A stretch of 64,000 nucleotides of DNA from Sorghum bicolor. Its lineage: Eukaryota; Streptophyta; Magnoliopsida; Poales; Poaceae. The notes beneath the pieces were generated by a model. That model saw only the letters and a program-made list of their open reading frames with translations, ran no database searches and was not told the DNA's origin. The translations under genes and the position numbers were made by a program. Shown here piece by piece: positions 1-10,998 of the stretch (positions within the stretch are counted from its first letter, which is position 1; each line of letters begins with the position of its first letter). Where the stretch lies: NCBI RefSeq assembly GCF_000003195.3, contig NC_012873.2, forward strand, positions 11,617,894 through 11,681,893, written 5' to 3'.

Positions 1-1194
1 GAATCCTTCATCACATTTCTTCTCAAATTTACTCAATCTAGTGCCTTTCTTCAATATGTAGCATTTGCAACCAAAAACCCGAAAGTATGCAATGTTGGGC
101 TTTCTTCCATTCAAGAGCTCATATGGTGTCTTCTCCATCATTGGGTGACAATAGAGTCGGTTGCTATAGTAGCAAGCCGTGTTGATTGCTTCGGCCCAAA
201 AAGAATGACTCACATTGTATTCACTCAACATTGATCTTGCCATGTCAATCAAGGTTCTATTCTTCCTCTCAACAAGACCATTTAATTGTGGAGTGTACTT
301 GGCCGAGAATTGATGCCTAATGCCAAATTCATTACAAAGCTCATCAACTCTAGTATTCTTGAATTCACTTCCATTGTCACTTCTCACTTTCTTGATGGTT
401 GTTTCAAACTCATTGTGTATTCTCTTGACAAATGATTTGAAGGTTGCAAAAGCATCACTCTTGTCACTAAGAAAGAATACCCATGTATATCTTGTGAAAT
501 CATCCACTATCACAAATCCATATTTATTTCCACCAATACTTGTGTATGTGGTTGGTTCAAATAAGTCCATGTGCAACAACTCAAATGCCTTGCATGTACT
601 CATGATGCTCTTCTTGGGATGAGTGTTGCCAACTTGCTTTCCGGCTTGACATGCACTACAAAGCTTATCTTTCTCAAATGTGACATCTTTCAAGCCTCTA
701 ACAAGATCATGCTTGACTAACTTGTTCAATTGTTTCATTCCAACATGACCAAGCCTTCTATGCCATAACCAACCCATGCTAGATTTAGTGAGCAAGCATG
801 TTGACAATTGAGCTTCACTAGCATTGAAATCAACCAAGTATAGATTCTCATATCTAAAGCCTTTGAATATCAAGTTAGAGCCATCTACACTTATGATCTC
901 TACATCATCAACTCCAAATATGCATTTGAAACCAAGATCACAAAGTTGAGCTACGGATAGCAAATTGAAGTTCAAGCTCTCTACTAGTAGCACATTGGAA
1001 ATGCTCAAGTCATTGGATATAGCAATTTTACCAAGCCCTTTGACCTTGCCTTTGCCATTGTCACCAAATGTGATACTATCAACACCATTGTCATCATTTG
1101 GATTGATTGAATTGAACATTCTTGAATCACCGGTCATGTGTTGTGTGCACCCACTATCAAGCACCCAATGCCTTCCTCCGGCTTTATAATTTAC
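1..1194 (-). CDS. Copia A pol, N-terminal part (aspartic protease and integrase), runs off left edge
   Basis: The frame is open from just after a TAG at 1195-1197 to the window edge as far as read. It starts with the copia protease motif WVLDSGCTQHMTG near 1130-1167. Next come the GAG-pre-integrase zinc region (H-x3-H then CSACQ, around 640-760) and the integrase core: LLHMDLF near 570, VRSDNGSEF near 370, and NGLVERKNRTL near 260-290. These supply the D, D and E of the DDE site, which cuts and joins the cDNA into the genome. RT and RNase H lie beyond the edge. The frame matches the true C-terminal frame of gag, with a TGA and a TAG between them (1195-1209). Whether the rest of pol is intact cannot be seen. 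Confidence 0.8.
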
Positions 1195-1206
1195 CTACAA
1201 AACAAA

Positions 1207-3287
1207 TCAATGTTTCTTAGGTACCCATACTTGTTTGGGTCCTTGGAGGTTAGTGACTAAGCTTTTTGGTACCCAAATGGCCTTCTTCTTTGGACCACAA
1301 TTGGTGTACCAACAAACTTAGCATGCACACCCTTCTTACCCTTGGTAAGCACATAACAAGAATCAAAAGGAATGTAAGGTACATTAGCAATTTTCTTGTT
1401 CTTGTTCATTTTATTGCAATTAAGCTCTAGGTGCCCAACTTGCTTGCATTTGTAGCAATAACGACCATTGCTCTTCACAAAGCTAGGCTTGTGAGTTGCA
1501 AAAGCTTTCTTGCCCTTCTTGGGGGTATAGCCTAATCCCTCTTTGTTGAGAGAAAACCTTTGGCTACCCAAGCACTTTAGCAAGCGGGCCTCACCACCAT
1601 AGGCCTTGCCTAGGGCGTGAGTGAGCTTATCCACCTCTCTTTTGAGAGTCTCATTCTCAACCTTTAGTGAAGCATCACAAATGACACTAACACTAGAAGT
1701 AGAGGTAGAGTTTGTGGTGGTGGATGAAGACCTACAAGAAGAGTTAGTGGCAACAACAATAGGTAGATTGGGTGATTCTTTAATTAAGTCACATGTTGTG
1801 CCCACATCACATGATACAACAAACTTTTCCTTGTTCTCTTCTAATAACAAGGAGTGAGCTTTCTCAAGCTTGGTGTGAGCCTTGCCAAGCTTCTCATGGG
1901 CTTCCACTAGCCTCTCATGATTAGCATTGAGCTCATCAAAGGATTGCTCAAGAGCTTTTAACTTCTTGGCCAATTCTTTGCACTTCTTGTTTTTAGATTG
2001 AATAAGAGAATCGGCTTGTTCTAACATGTCCATGAGTTGTTCATTAGTGAATTCATTTTCATCATCACTATCACTATCATGTTCATTTTCACTTTCACTT
2101 TCATCATATTGTACCTTGTGGCCCTTGGCCATGAAGCATGAAGGAGTGTCAAAGAGTGATGGCTTGTTGTTGATAGCAATGCTTGCAAGCGCCTTCTTCT
2201 TGGATGACTTGTCATCATCACTAGAATCATCATCCGAAGAAGCATCACTATCCCATGTCACAACATAGGATCCACCCTTCTTCTTCTTCTTGAAGACCAT
2301 CTTCTTCTCTTTCTTTTCTTTCTTCTCCTTCTTGTTCTTCTTGTCATGCTCATCATTGTCACTATTGTAAGGACAATCCGCCACAATATGATCGGGGCTC
2401 TTGAACTTATAGCATAGCCTCACATGCTCCTTGTTCTTGAAGTGATCTCTTCTCTTTCTTGTGTGATAGCCCTTCTTCTTCATCATCTTGCCAAACTTGC
2501 GGACAAAGAGTGCTAGTGCTTCATCATCACTATCATCATTGGAGCACTCCTCATCACTTGATTCTTCCTTCTTGGCTTTGCCCTTGTTCTTGCTCTTGGA
2601 TGAAGAGCTAGCTTTGAATGCTACACTCTTCTTCTTCTTCTTGTCATCATCATCCTTCTTCATGACCTCATCATCATCATTATCATTGTATTGGTCTTCG
2701 GTCATGACATCTCCAAGTACCTCATTTGGAGATACACCGGTCAATGCACCTCTAAAGATGATTGTTCTCAATGTCTTGAACCTCTTGGGCAAGCACATCA
2801 AGAACTTGTGAATGAAGTCCTCATCCTTCACTTTCTCACCAAGGCCCTTGAGATCATTGATGATGACTTTGAGCCTATAGAACATCTCCAGAATTGACTC
2901 ATCATCCTTCATCTTGAAGTTGGATAGCTTGTCCTTGAGCATATACAATTTGGCACTTTTTACCGTTGTAGTGCCCTCATATGTTTCTTCTAGCCTTGTC
3001 CACACTTCACTAGCCTTCTAAAGATCTTTTACTTGCTCAAACACCTTTGAATCAATGCCATTGTATATTGTGTTGAGAGCCATAGTATTGCATTGCTTGT
3101 TTGCTCTCTCATTGTCGGTAGGGTTAGCCGGATCAAGAATCACAAAGTCATTTTCGGTGACTTCCCACACTCTATCATTGATTGATCTAAGGTACATCTT
3201 CATTTTTCTCTTCCAATAGTCAAAGGAACTTGTGCCATCAAAGAATGGTGGTTTGCCCCCAACATGGTTGAACACTATTTGAGCCAT
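1207..3287 (-). pseudogene. Copia A gag (capsid/nucleocapsid), broken by one stop and one frameshift
   Basis: The ATG is at 3287. The N-terminal UBN2-like capsid region (FDGTSSFDYWKRKMKMYL) is followed by a lysine/aspartate/serine-rich linker and two zinc-knuckle sites. The first, near 2360-2420, reads C-x2-F-x4-H-x4-C, so its second cysteine is lost. The second, near 1425-1465, is a normal C-x2-C-x4-H-x4-C. A coiled-coil-like heptad stretch lies around 1860-2020. An in-frame TAG occurs at about 3018-3020. A one-base loss near 1293 shifts the frame before the conserved WVPK tail, which resumes in another frame and ends with TGA at 1207-1209. Gag packages the element RNA in cytoplasmic particles. 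This copy is dead as written. Confidence 0.85.
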
Positions 3288-3331
3288 AATTTGAGCACCG
3301 AGGTTGTTAAGCCTTCACAAACGGTGACCAC

Positions 3332-3344
3332 GGCTCTGATACCA
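3332..3344 (-). promoter_or_regulatory. Copia A primer binding site (initiator Met tRNA)
   Basis: TGGTATCAGAGCC on the minus strand lies 2 nt inside the LTR end. It is complementary to the 3' end of plant initiator methionine tRNA, the usual primer for Ty1/copia minus-strand cDNA. It fixes this LTR as the 5' LTR and sets the element orientation. Confidence 0.9.
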
Positions 3345-3346
3345 CT

Positions 3347-5153
3347 TGAAAGGTCCTAATATGGCTAGAGGGGGGGGTGAATAGCCTATTTAAAAATTCT
3401 ACAAACTCACTAGAGCAAGAGGTTAGTAAATAACAAAGCGAAGCTTTTTGCTCTAGCTTTAAAGGGGTGTTTGCAAGCCACCTATCCAACAATTCTAGTT
3501 GTTAAGATCACTAGGCACACAAGAGCTATGTCACTACTTACACTAGAGAGCTACCTAAAGTTTTTATACAAGTAAGTAAGCTACTCTAGTTTGCGGGAAT
3601 GTAAGAGAGAAGGTTTGATCTTTATACCACCGCGTAGAGGGGATGAACCAATCAATAAAATGAAGTCCAATCACTGGGAGAAATCCAATGAACAAACACA
3701 ATGGAGACAAGCAATTTTTCTCCCGAGGTTCACGTGCTTGCCGGCACGCTACGTCCCCGTTGTGTCGACCAACACTTGGTGGTTCGGTGGCTAAGAGGTG
3801 TAGCACGAACCTCGTCCTCACTAGGACACCACAAGAACCTACCCACAAGTGAGGTAGCTCAATGACACGAGCAATCCACTAATGTTGCCTTTGGCACTCC
3901 ACCGAGGTAGGCACAAACCTCTCACAAACACCGGGAGATGGCCACGAACAATCACCAACTCGTGCCAAAGCTCCTCCGCAGCTCCAAGCCGTCTAGGTGG
4001 CGGCAACCTCCAAGAGTAACAAGCAAACCCGCTGCTCAATGATCACTAGTGCCACTAGATGCTCAAACTCTAAGCAAATGCAACTAGGATCTCTCCCAAT
4101 CTCACTTTGGATGAACAAATCTTGAACAAGGTGAGTGGGAAGTGTGGGAGTATGCTCACAATGTGTATCAACAAGTTAGAGAGTCAAGAGCATGAGCAAG
4201 AACCGGCCAAGGCCTATTTATAGAAGTCCCAACCTTCAACTAGCCGTTGGCAGTTTATCCCACAGTCTGCGTTCACACCGGACGCGTCCGGTATTGACCA
4301 GACCAGCGTCCGGTGCTCCTGACCGTTAGAAAAGTAGCCGTTGCCTCTGACACTGACAAGGCACCGGACGCTCACTTTTGAAATACCGGACGCGTCCGGT
4401 ATGCACCGGACGCAAACTCAGAGAGCGTCGCAAAACTTGAGTCAACACCGGTCGCCACACCAGACGCACACACCGGACGGTCCGGTGTGCACCGGACTCA
4501 CACCCAGAGAGCTCTGCAAGAGGAGTTTGCACCGGACGCCAACTCGGACGCGTCCTAGTTCACACCGGACGCGTCCGGTGTGCACCGGATGCAAACTCAG
4601 AGAGATTCACCGAGAAACGAACTCACCGGACGAGGCACACCGGACTCTACGCGAAAACTGTTTCCGCGTCCGGTGCCTCAACTCGGACGCGTCCGACCTC
4701 ATACCGGACGCGTCCAGCCTGAACGCGCTGCACACAAAGATTTCTAACTTCTTCCCTTGCTTCCATGTGCCAACACCAAAGTGTCTCCACACTTGTGCAC
4801 GTGTGTTAGCATATTTCAAAAACATTTTTCAAGGGTTACTTAGTTAGCTCACTATGTCCTTATGCACATGCAAGGAATCCAATCACCTAGTGGCACTTAG
4901 ACAACCGTTTTCACAACGAGATTACCCCTCTTAATAGTACGGCTATCTATCCTAAATGTGATCACACCTTTTATAGTGTCTTGATCACCAAAACCAAAAC
5001 CCTAAGCAATACCTTTGCCTTGATCTCCATAGGGTTTTGTTTTTCTCTTTCTTCTTTTCCAAGTTGAGCACTTGATCATCTTGTGGTCATCACCATCCTC
5101 ACCATGATCATCACTTGCTTCATCAATTATCCAAAACCAAACTAGGGCTTTCA
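3347..5153 (-). repeat. Copia A 5' LTR (1807 bp)
   Basis: The LTR starts TGAAAGCCC and ends CCTTTCA on the minus strand, and is bounded by the PBS on one side and gypsy LTR sequence on the other. A TATA box (TATAAATA on the minus strand) is at 4215-4222. Upstream of it in minus orientation, at about 4265-4725, is a dense array of CACCGGACGC/GCGTCCGGTG motifs. A solo LTR of the same family is at 57246-59084. Confidence 0.93.
4265..4725. repeat. GC-rich palindrome array in copia A U3
   Basis: The perfect 16-bp palindrome ACCGGACGCGTCCGGT occurs at 4277-4292, 4385-4400 and 4564-4579. Many half-copies (CACCGGACG, GCGTCCGGTG) lie between and after. All lie upstream of the LTR TATA box, in the enhancer region of the LTR. 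The same motif family recurs at about 57772-58170 in the related solo LTR. Confidence 0.9.
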
Positions 5154-6034
5154 ACTTGGCTTAGTTAGATACGATCTATATACATGCTTAGGATCGTATA
5201 GCGTTTATCCATCGGATCCATGGGTAAATGATAGATATTGTGTAGGCGTGGTGCTTATACCGTATTTATCTGCGATTGTACCCAATATGCCAGATCGTGG
5301 GGTGGTTCGTGATAGTGACAGCTTCATTGATTCTTATATAGTCCCCCTCTCGTGTATTGGGCTGGCAGAGCAACATTATTACAGGGGAGTGATTGCTATG
5401 TTTCTCATATTCCTTGTTAATATCACTATGCATGGGCGTAGTCTTGTCTCGCAATGATTGCTAAGTATGCTTGCACTAACTATGATAATGCTAGACTATA
5501 TAGTTAAGAATAACTTAGGGAATATTCTTGTAGTTCGTTCTAATACTATGCTAATGACTTTCTAGAGTATCTAATTGAGGTGCTTATCATATTTATTATG
5601 TGGCTAGATCAGATTAGTTATCCTTGTCACTATTATTATTTCATATATCTTTTATGTGACACATATCCCTGTATGATGAGTTAGATATAATGTTCTCAAT
5701 TATACATGCAATGATAGATGCTCAATCTCATATTCTATTCTGTAATCATTAGTGATGATTTCTAATCCCTTCCCAGTGGTAAAAATATAAATAACGATAC
5801 CTGGAATACTTCCCGGTTAAAATGCTACATCGGTATTAATCTGTGCGCTTGCAGATCCCATTCATTATTTATTTAGAAGAGCAATTGCATATTTCAATAC
5901 CGCGTCTCTTATATCATGCCGGGGATGACAACTTGGCTTAAGTGGTGTAAGGGATAGGTTTGGCATTTTTGGCACCGTTACTAGATTTAGAGAACTTAGT
6001 CTACTTTTAGTAATGATGTTAAGAATACCCAACA
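5154..6034 (+). repeat. Gypsy LTR1, 3' 881 bp (5' part displaced by copia A)
   Basis: Collinear over its full length with LTR2 11773-12653. It ends AAGAATACCCAACA, followed by the PBS. The first 774 bp of this LTR lie beyond the left edge, on the other side of copia A. The copy starts at the copia insertion point ACTTG. Confidence 0.92.
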
Positions 6035-6042
6035 AGCATTTT

Positions 6043-6059
6043 TGGTGCCGTTGCCGGGG
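6043..6059 (+). promoter_or_regulatory. Gypsy primer binding site (tRNA-Asp type)
   Basis: TGGTGCCGTTGCCGGGG lies 8 nt after the LTR end. It matches the complement of the plant tRNA-Asp 3' end (TGGCGCCGTTGCCGGGG) with one mismatch. This primer choice fits Athila-type gypsy elements. The shortened second internal region (12654 onward) has no PBS. Confidence 0.85.
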
Positions 6060-6194
6060 AAGGTTGATTACTAATCAGGAATAGAATAAAAGATTTAGAG
6101 TAATCATTCGCATCACTAATATGATTGAGCTTATCTATTCTCTCATACAGTTTTACCCCGATATTTTTCTATTTTATCTTATGCAGGGGAATGT

Positions 6195-7646
6195 ATGAAT
6201 AGAAGACATCTTCCAGGAAATTTTGTTGACAATCCTGAAGCATTATTCAAGAAGACGAGGGCCAAGCTAAAGAAATCATCAACACTTCAGCAAGAAGCTT
6301 CATCCAATCAAGAAGATCACCGGAACTTGTCTTCGGAGTTCGAAGCCATGGCGAACAAATCAATCCGCGAGTTCTCAGCTCCCACTATGGACAACATCCG
6401 CACTGGACCTGCTGCAGAGATCGATGGCAACTTTGAGCTCAAGCCTGGACTTATCAACATGGTGCAATCCAACCAGTTCTGTGGGAAGGCACACGAAGAT
6501 GCTAGTGCTCATTTACAACACTTCCTGGAGATTTGCAACACATTCACCATAGCAGGAGTTTCCAAGGACGCTATACTACTTCGCCTCTTCCCATTCTCAC
6601 TGTTAGGAAGAGCGAAGTAGTGGTTCTACGCTACAAAAGAGAAGAATACTACGTGGGCACTCTGCTCAACAAACTTCCTGGCAAAGTTCTTTCCCATGGG
6701 CAAGACCAATGCTCTCCGTGGGAAGATTACAAGTTTTCAGCAACAAAATGATGAATCTGTTCCAGAAGCATGGGAGCGCTTTCAAGACTACATCCTAGAA
6801 TGTCCCCATCATGGAATGGAGAGTTGGCTATTGATGCAGACGTTTTATCATGGGCTCAGCAACAGTGCCCGAGAGACCATGGATGCTGCAGCTGGAGGAG
6901 CATTCTTATCACTTACTATACCACAAGCCACAGCTCTTGTGGAGAAGATGGCGTCCAATCAAAGCTGGAATGAAGAGAGGACCCAGACACGCAAGAGAGG
7001 TGGAGGTATGCATCAGCTGAAAGAGGTAGACATGCTGTCTGCAAAGCTAGACCTGCTCATGAAGAAGCTCGATGATAGAGCTGGAGACAAGAAAGAAGTT
7101 ATGCACATCTACGACTCTCACATGACTTGTGAGGAGTGTGGAGACACTGGACACTCAGGCAACCACTGTCCTGAGATACTTGAGGATGAGAACTACATCA
7201 ACAACAACAACAACTACTACTACAACCGTCCTCCACAAAATCAAGGTTGGAATCAACAGAGGCCTAACTACTCAGGTAATTATCAAGGTAACAATTCTTA
7301 CAACAATAATAATAATTTTCCACCTTTGAGAGAGTTAGTGTCTAATCAAGAAAAGCTAATGGATAACCTATCTAAGAAATTGGCATCTAATGATAAAATA
7401 CTAGAAAATATAAATAATAGAATGGATAATTTATCTACTGCCATCAAGAATCAAATTAGCTTTAATAAAATGATTGAATCTTAGTTAAATCAAATAGCTG
7501 CTGCTGTTCCTACTACTAACCCCGGAATACCATCACAACCGGAAGGATTAGAATCTGCAAATCTTGTAGACATGTTTGATGCAGGTAATTGGAGTAACCC
7601 CGTCAATGAATTCTCTATTGACCTTATGCTGGTCAAGAGAGGCGTC
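6195..7646 (+). pseudogene. Gypsy copy 1 gag, interrupted by two TAG codons and a frameshift
   Basis: ATG at 6195. The retrotransposon gag core is clear (FELKPGLINMV, LQHFLEICNTF, LLRLFPFSLLGRAK, then LAKFFPMGKTNALRG). A zinc knuckle CEECGDTGHSGNHC (C-x2-C-x4-H-x4-C) follows near 7126-7167, then an Asn/Tyr-rich stretch. A TAG at 6618-6620 replaces the CAG that is intact in the related copy near 56033. A second TAG is at 7482-7484, where copy 2 reads CCG. A one-base deletion near 7640 relative to copy 2 shifts gag out of frame with the protease. Gag would form the capsid and bind RNA. This copy cannot make full-length protein. Confidence 0.88.
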
Positions 7647-8839
7647 CAGGACGCCCCGTCATCCCGATCTCCATCGGCATGGTGGACTTCCCAGAAGCAC
7701 TCTGTGACTTTGGCTCCAGTGTCAACATTATACCCAGGGTACTCTATGAAAAATTCTTTACATATCCTTTATTAGAGACAACCATGTGTTTGCAGTTTGC
7801 AGATCAGACGATAACTTTTCCAAAAGGAATAGTGAGGAACCTTTGTGTCCGAGTTGGTACCTTGTATGTACCAGCAGACTTCGTAGTGGTAGAGACCGGA
7901 AATGATGAGAGAGCACCTATCATCTTAGGGAGGCCATTCTTGAACACCACGGGAGCTATCATCTACGCCAGTGCTGCTAAGATCAGTTTCTATGTCAAAG
8001 GGAAGAAGGAGACATTTTTCTTCAAGAACAAGACTACACAAATTCCAAATCAATCCAGACGTGAATCAAGGAAGAGGACCAACAGGAGAAACAGGAACAA
8101 GCTAGTGTGGACCAAGTCAGCTAAGATGGTCACTGTAGTCCATGGAGGCCAAGATCACCAACTGAAGTCACCGTTTTTGACCAAGAAGGACGACCCAGGA
8201 ATGCCAAGCATTTACTGCTCCATAAATGGATATAACTTCTACAAGACGATTTGCGACACCGGATCAGGCGTCAACATAATGGCCGCAGTCACCTATCGGC
8301 TCTTGTTCGGGACCATGCCACTAAGACCAACATACATTCAGCACCAGATGACAGATCAGATATTTCGAGAAGTTCAAGGAATAGTATCTGATGTCCCAGT
8401 CAAAATAGACGATCACTTTGTCTACACAGACTTTCAAGTTGTTGACATGGGAGAAGACGAGTATGATCCACCCATCATCCTTGGAAGGCCGTTCCTCAGC
8501 ACCGTTAAAGCAATTATCTACATTGGAACCGGAGAAGTCCATATGCACTTCCCCTCAGAGAAGGTACGCCGTTATTTTACTGACCCTAACTATATCATTG
8601 AAGAATCTAAGCAGGTCAGAAAGAGACGCAACCGCAACCAGAGAAGGCAGATCATCAAGGACGGATGGGCAGACTATGAAGGAGAAGTTGTAAGGTCAGA
8701 AGACGTAGAGTTTAAACAGAATTATCCAGAGGAGATTGAAGCACCGAGTCAGGTATGGAAAATGAAGATAACTATACAAGAAGAGGAGGCGCTGCCGGAA
8801 ATACCGACTACGCCACCCAACGAACCTCAGGACGATTAA
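7647..8839 (+). CDS. Gypsy copy 1 twin retropepsin-like region
   Basis: The frame is open from about 7650 to the TAA at 8837 but is out of register with gag. Domain 1 (about 7680-8030) has LCDFGSSVNIIP as its active-site segment, with DFG where most retropepsins have DTG or DSG, and a distal IILGRPFL. Domain 2 (about 8200-8580) has CDTGSGVNIM and a second IILGRPFL. A basic Arg-rich linker (about 8050-8110) joins them and another (about 8610-8660) follows. Athila-type elements normally have one such domain, so the pair looks like an internal duplication that then diverged. No RT follows. Domain 2 has the more standard catalytic triad; domain 1 may be structural. Confidence 0.82.
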
Positions 8840-9324
8840 GAAATTGGAGAGTCCCGTTCGGAGGACTTAAAAACACCGAACGCCTTGCCAAGAGGTAAAC
8901 TTGGTAGTTACCCTTTCCTTTTCAATTACTTCAAATAGTTTATTTAGTTAAACATGTCCATGCTATCCTAAAAAGAAAATAAAAATATGAAAAACAGTAA
9001 GCCCCATGTGAGTATACGAGTGGCATAAAACCCATACGTACATTCACTGTGGTGGCATAAAAATAAAATAAATATTTTTCTGCTTTATAAAATAAAAATA
9101 TAAAAACAGGGAGTAATAATTATTAAGGAGTCTCAAGATGATGAAGGCTATATATTTATGCTAACACTTAATCAGTTCCACAAGCTTTGTTGTCTATTTG
9201 AGCTCCACAGAATTCAAGAAGACTAGCAGACGGAGGACATTCTAATCGCTGTCAGAATGCTGCTGACTTTCAACTACACCTCTGCCACCTGCTAGCTACA
9301 TCGAGAGAAATTACGTCAAAATTC

Positions 9325-9336
9325 AGCTTGGGGGAG
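9325..9336 (+). promoter_or_regulatory. Internal PPT-like site, copy 1
   Basis: AGCTTGGGGGAG here is identical to the 12-mer just before LTR2 (10985-10996). It is conserved in copy 2 at 14549-14560. It lies about 1.67 kb upstream of the 3' LTR. Confidence 0.55.
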
Positions 9337-10984
9337 AGCACCCCCATTTATTCCGATAAGTATTTTTATCTATCTTTATACTTATATTATTTTAGAATAT
9401 TAATACACATAAACTATGGGAAAACCAAATAAAGATTTTATGCTTATATATGTCTTTTGCTTAGTGTGTTTAATAAATAAATAAAGTGGCTATGCTAATC
9501 TGTATCTAAATAAAACTTAAGCATGGATATGATAAATAGTTGCTCTGCCTAATTTGCAAATTTTAAGTTCTCTCTCAAGTTTAGACATAACTGTTATAAT
9601 TTAAAGCTTGCTCTAGACCTAAACTTGTGGGATGAAAACTTGATCTGAAGTCTAAGTTGTTAACGGATACGATATGGGAAGGCTGAGCTGCTGTTTATCT
9701 GTTCATAGAGATGCTAGAATTCTGGAGAATTTTATCTTTAAAAATCTTTAAAATGTTGCATGATGAGTTCCTGTATGATGAGAGCTTAAATTCCTACCAC
9801 AGCCATATATACATGCTTGTTAGACTTTGAGCCACACATTTATTATTTACTGCTTATGAGCATTGAGTGTGGTCAAGCTGTGTAGACCCTTAGGAGCTTG
9901 TCATGTGGTTAAATCAAGATTTCACTTGCACGTTCACTCATATATGCTACTTCTACTCCGGAAGTACCATCCACATATATCCACCCATTCCATCTCCAGA
10001 ATCACCTAAAAATATTCTACTCCTAATCCGGGAGAGAATAACCAAAAATATTTTCTGTTTTCCCCTTGTGAAATAAATGCTCAAGTTATCTTGTTACTAC
10101 CACTTGCTATATTATCTCAAGAGATGAGTGCTCTAAAAAAAATATAAATACGAGGAAATAAAAAGGGGCAAGTGCCCGGAACCTCGAAAGAAAGAAAAAG
10201 TGAGACGAGAGGTAAAAATGGACAAGTGTCCGACAGTAGAATTTGGGGTACAAGATACCCACTTGAGAGGAAAGAAAAAGAAGAGCATCTCATTCTCCTC
10301 ATAAAGTTTCAAAAGCAAGGAAGGTATGTATCCCCTCAAAAGAGCAAAGTAGAATTAGACTTCCACCACCATTGTTTTCACCATTGTTATCACCATCATC
10401 ACCATATACCATTCATTCGCCACACATGCACATCTTGATTAAACTTATTGACTTGTTACTTTGGATCCATGGTTTGACTATGCAATAAATGTCTTGTAAG
10501 TATGTATATTTTATCTCCCACCTATGAGCTCCAGATATTAAAGCCTTATTAGAGTAGGATGAGAGAGAAGGCAATGTCACTATGCCTCATACCACAAATA
10601 CCACATATCTTGAGAGAAGGCATATACCATCAATGCCTTGGTAAGGATCCAAAAATACCACAAAAGAGAGACCTGAGAGAATCATACAAGGAATCTCTGA
10701 GTTTTATTTGAAAATCTGCAAAAATCCTAGAGCTATAGCTGATCAAGAATAAGAGACATGACACTTGGCTAGACTGTTCTATCTTTTAACCACTCAAGAC
10801 AGAAGTGACAGTTACAAGTCCCATGGTGGAGGTAAAGTAAGTAAGTTTTAAGTCTTGACAGTTTACTCTAACTCAGAGATGAGATCTTATTTAAAAGCAT
10901 GTGTACCGTCAAATTTTTAAATATATTGCAACAACTTATGATCCATAGCTGAGTCTATCCTTGCTCAGGGACGAGCAAGAGGTA

Positions 10985-10996
10985 AGCTTGGGGGAG
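10985..10996 (+). promoter_or_regulatory. 3' polypurine tract, gypsy copy 1
   Basis: AGCTTGGGGGAG, followed by TT, lies directly upstream of the LTR2 start TGTTGACGG. This is the usual place for the plus-strand primer of an LTR retrotransposon. The copy 2 equivalent (about 16199-16209) has lost one T. Confidence 0.8.
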
Positions 10997-10998
10997 TT

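Larger units (their letters stand above)
1..5153 (-). mobile_element. Copia A: SIRE/Maximus-type Ty1/copia element, 5' part (LTR, gag, start of pol)
   Basis: Read on the minus strand, this holds in order a 1.8-kb LTR (3347-5153), a primer binding site, gag, and then protease and integrase running off the left edge of the window. This is the gag-PR-IN order of Ty1/copia, and the long LTR and large lysine/aspartate-rich gag fit the SIRE/Maximus (Opie/Ji-like) lineage. The element sits inside a gypsy LTR: the right flank at 5154 continues exactly as the matching position (11773) of an intact gypsy LTR. The target duplication would be ACTTG at 5154-5158, but its partner is off the window. gag has a stop and a frameshift, so this copy cannot make its own gag. 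Confidence 0.92.
8840..10998 (+). other. Gypsy copy 1 non-coding 3' internal region
   Basis: About 2.16 kb of AT-rich sequence between the protease stop and LTR2, where an autonomous element would carry RT, RNase H and integrase. No long frame on the plus strand and no RT or IN motif is visible. It contains a PPT-like 12-mer at 9325-9336 and the 3' polypurine tract at 10985-10996. The same region in copy 2 (about 14050-16211) is collinear, so the absence of pol is a family trait and not a local deletion. Confidence 0.8.

Noticed and set aside
1257..3005. Poly-Lys/Asp gag stretch as a nuclear chromatin protein
   Set aside because: It is continuous with copia gag (capsid and zinc knuckles) and with the PBS and LTR next to it.
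5248..5457. Repeated short frame MVLIPYLSAIVPNMPDRG in all three gypsy LTRs (also 11660-12076 and 16873-17289)
   Set aside because: Present because the LTR itself is repeated; it lies in U5 before the PBS, has no known domain, and differs by substitutions without sign of constraint by eye. An LTR-encoded peptide is possible but unsupported.
10172..10438. His-rich frame in the gypsy 3' internal region
   Set aside because: Low-complexity CAC/CAT repeats; broken in copy 2 near 15311-15496.
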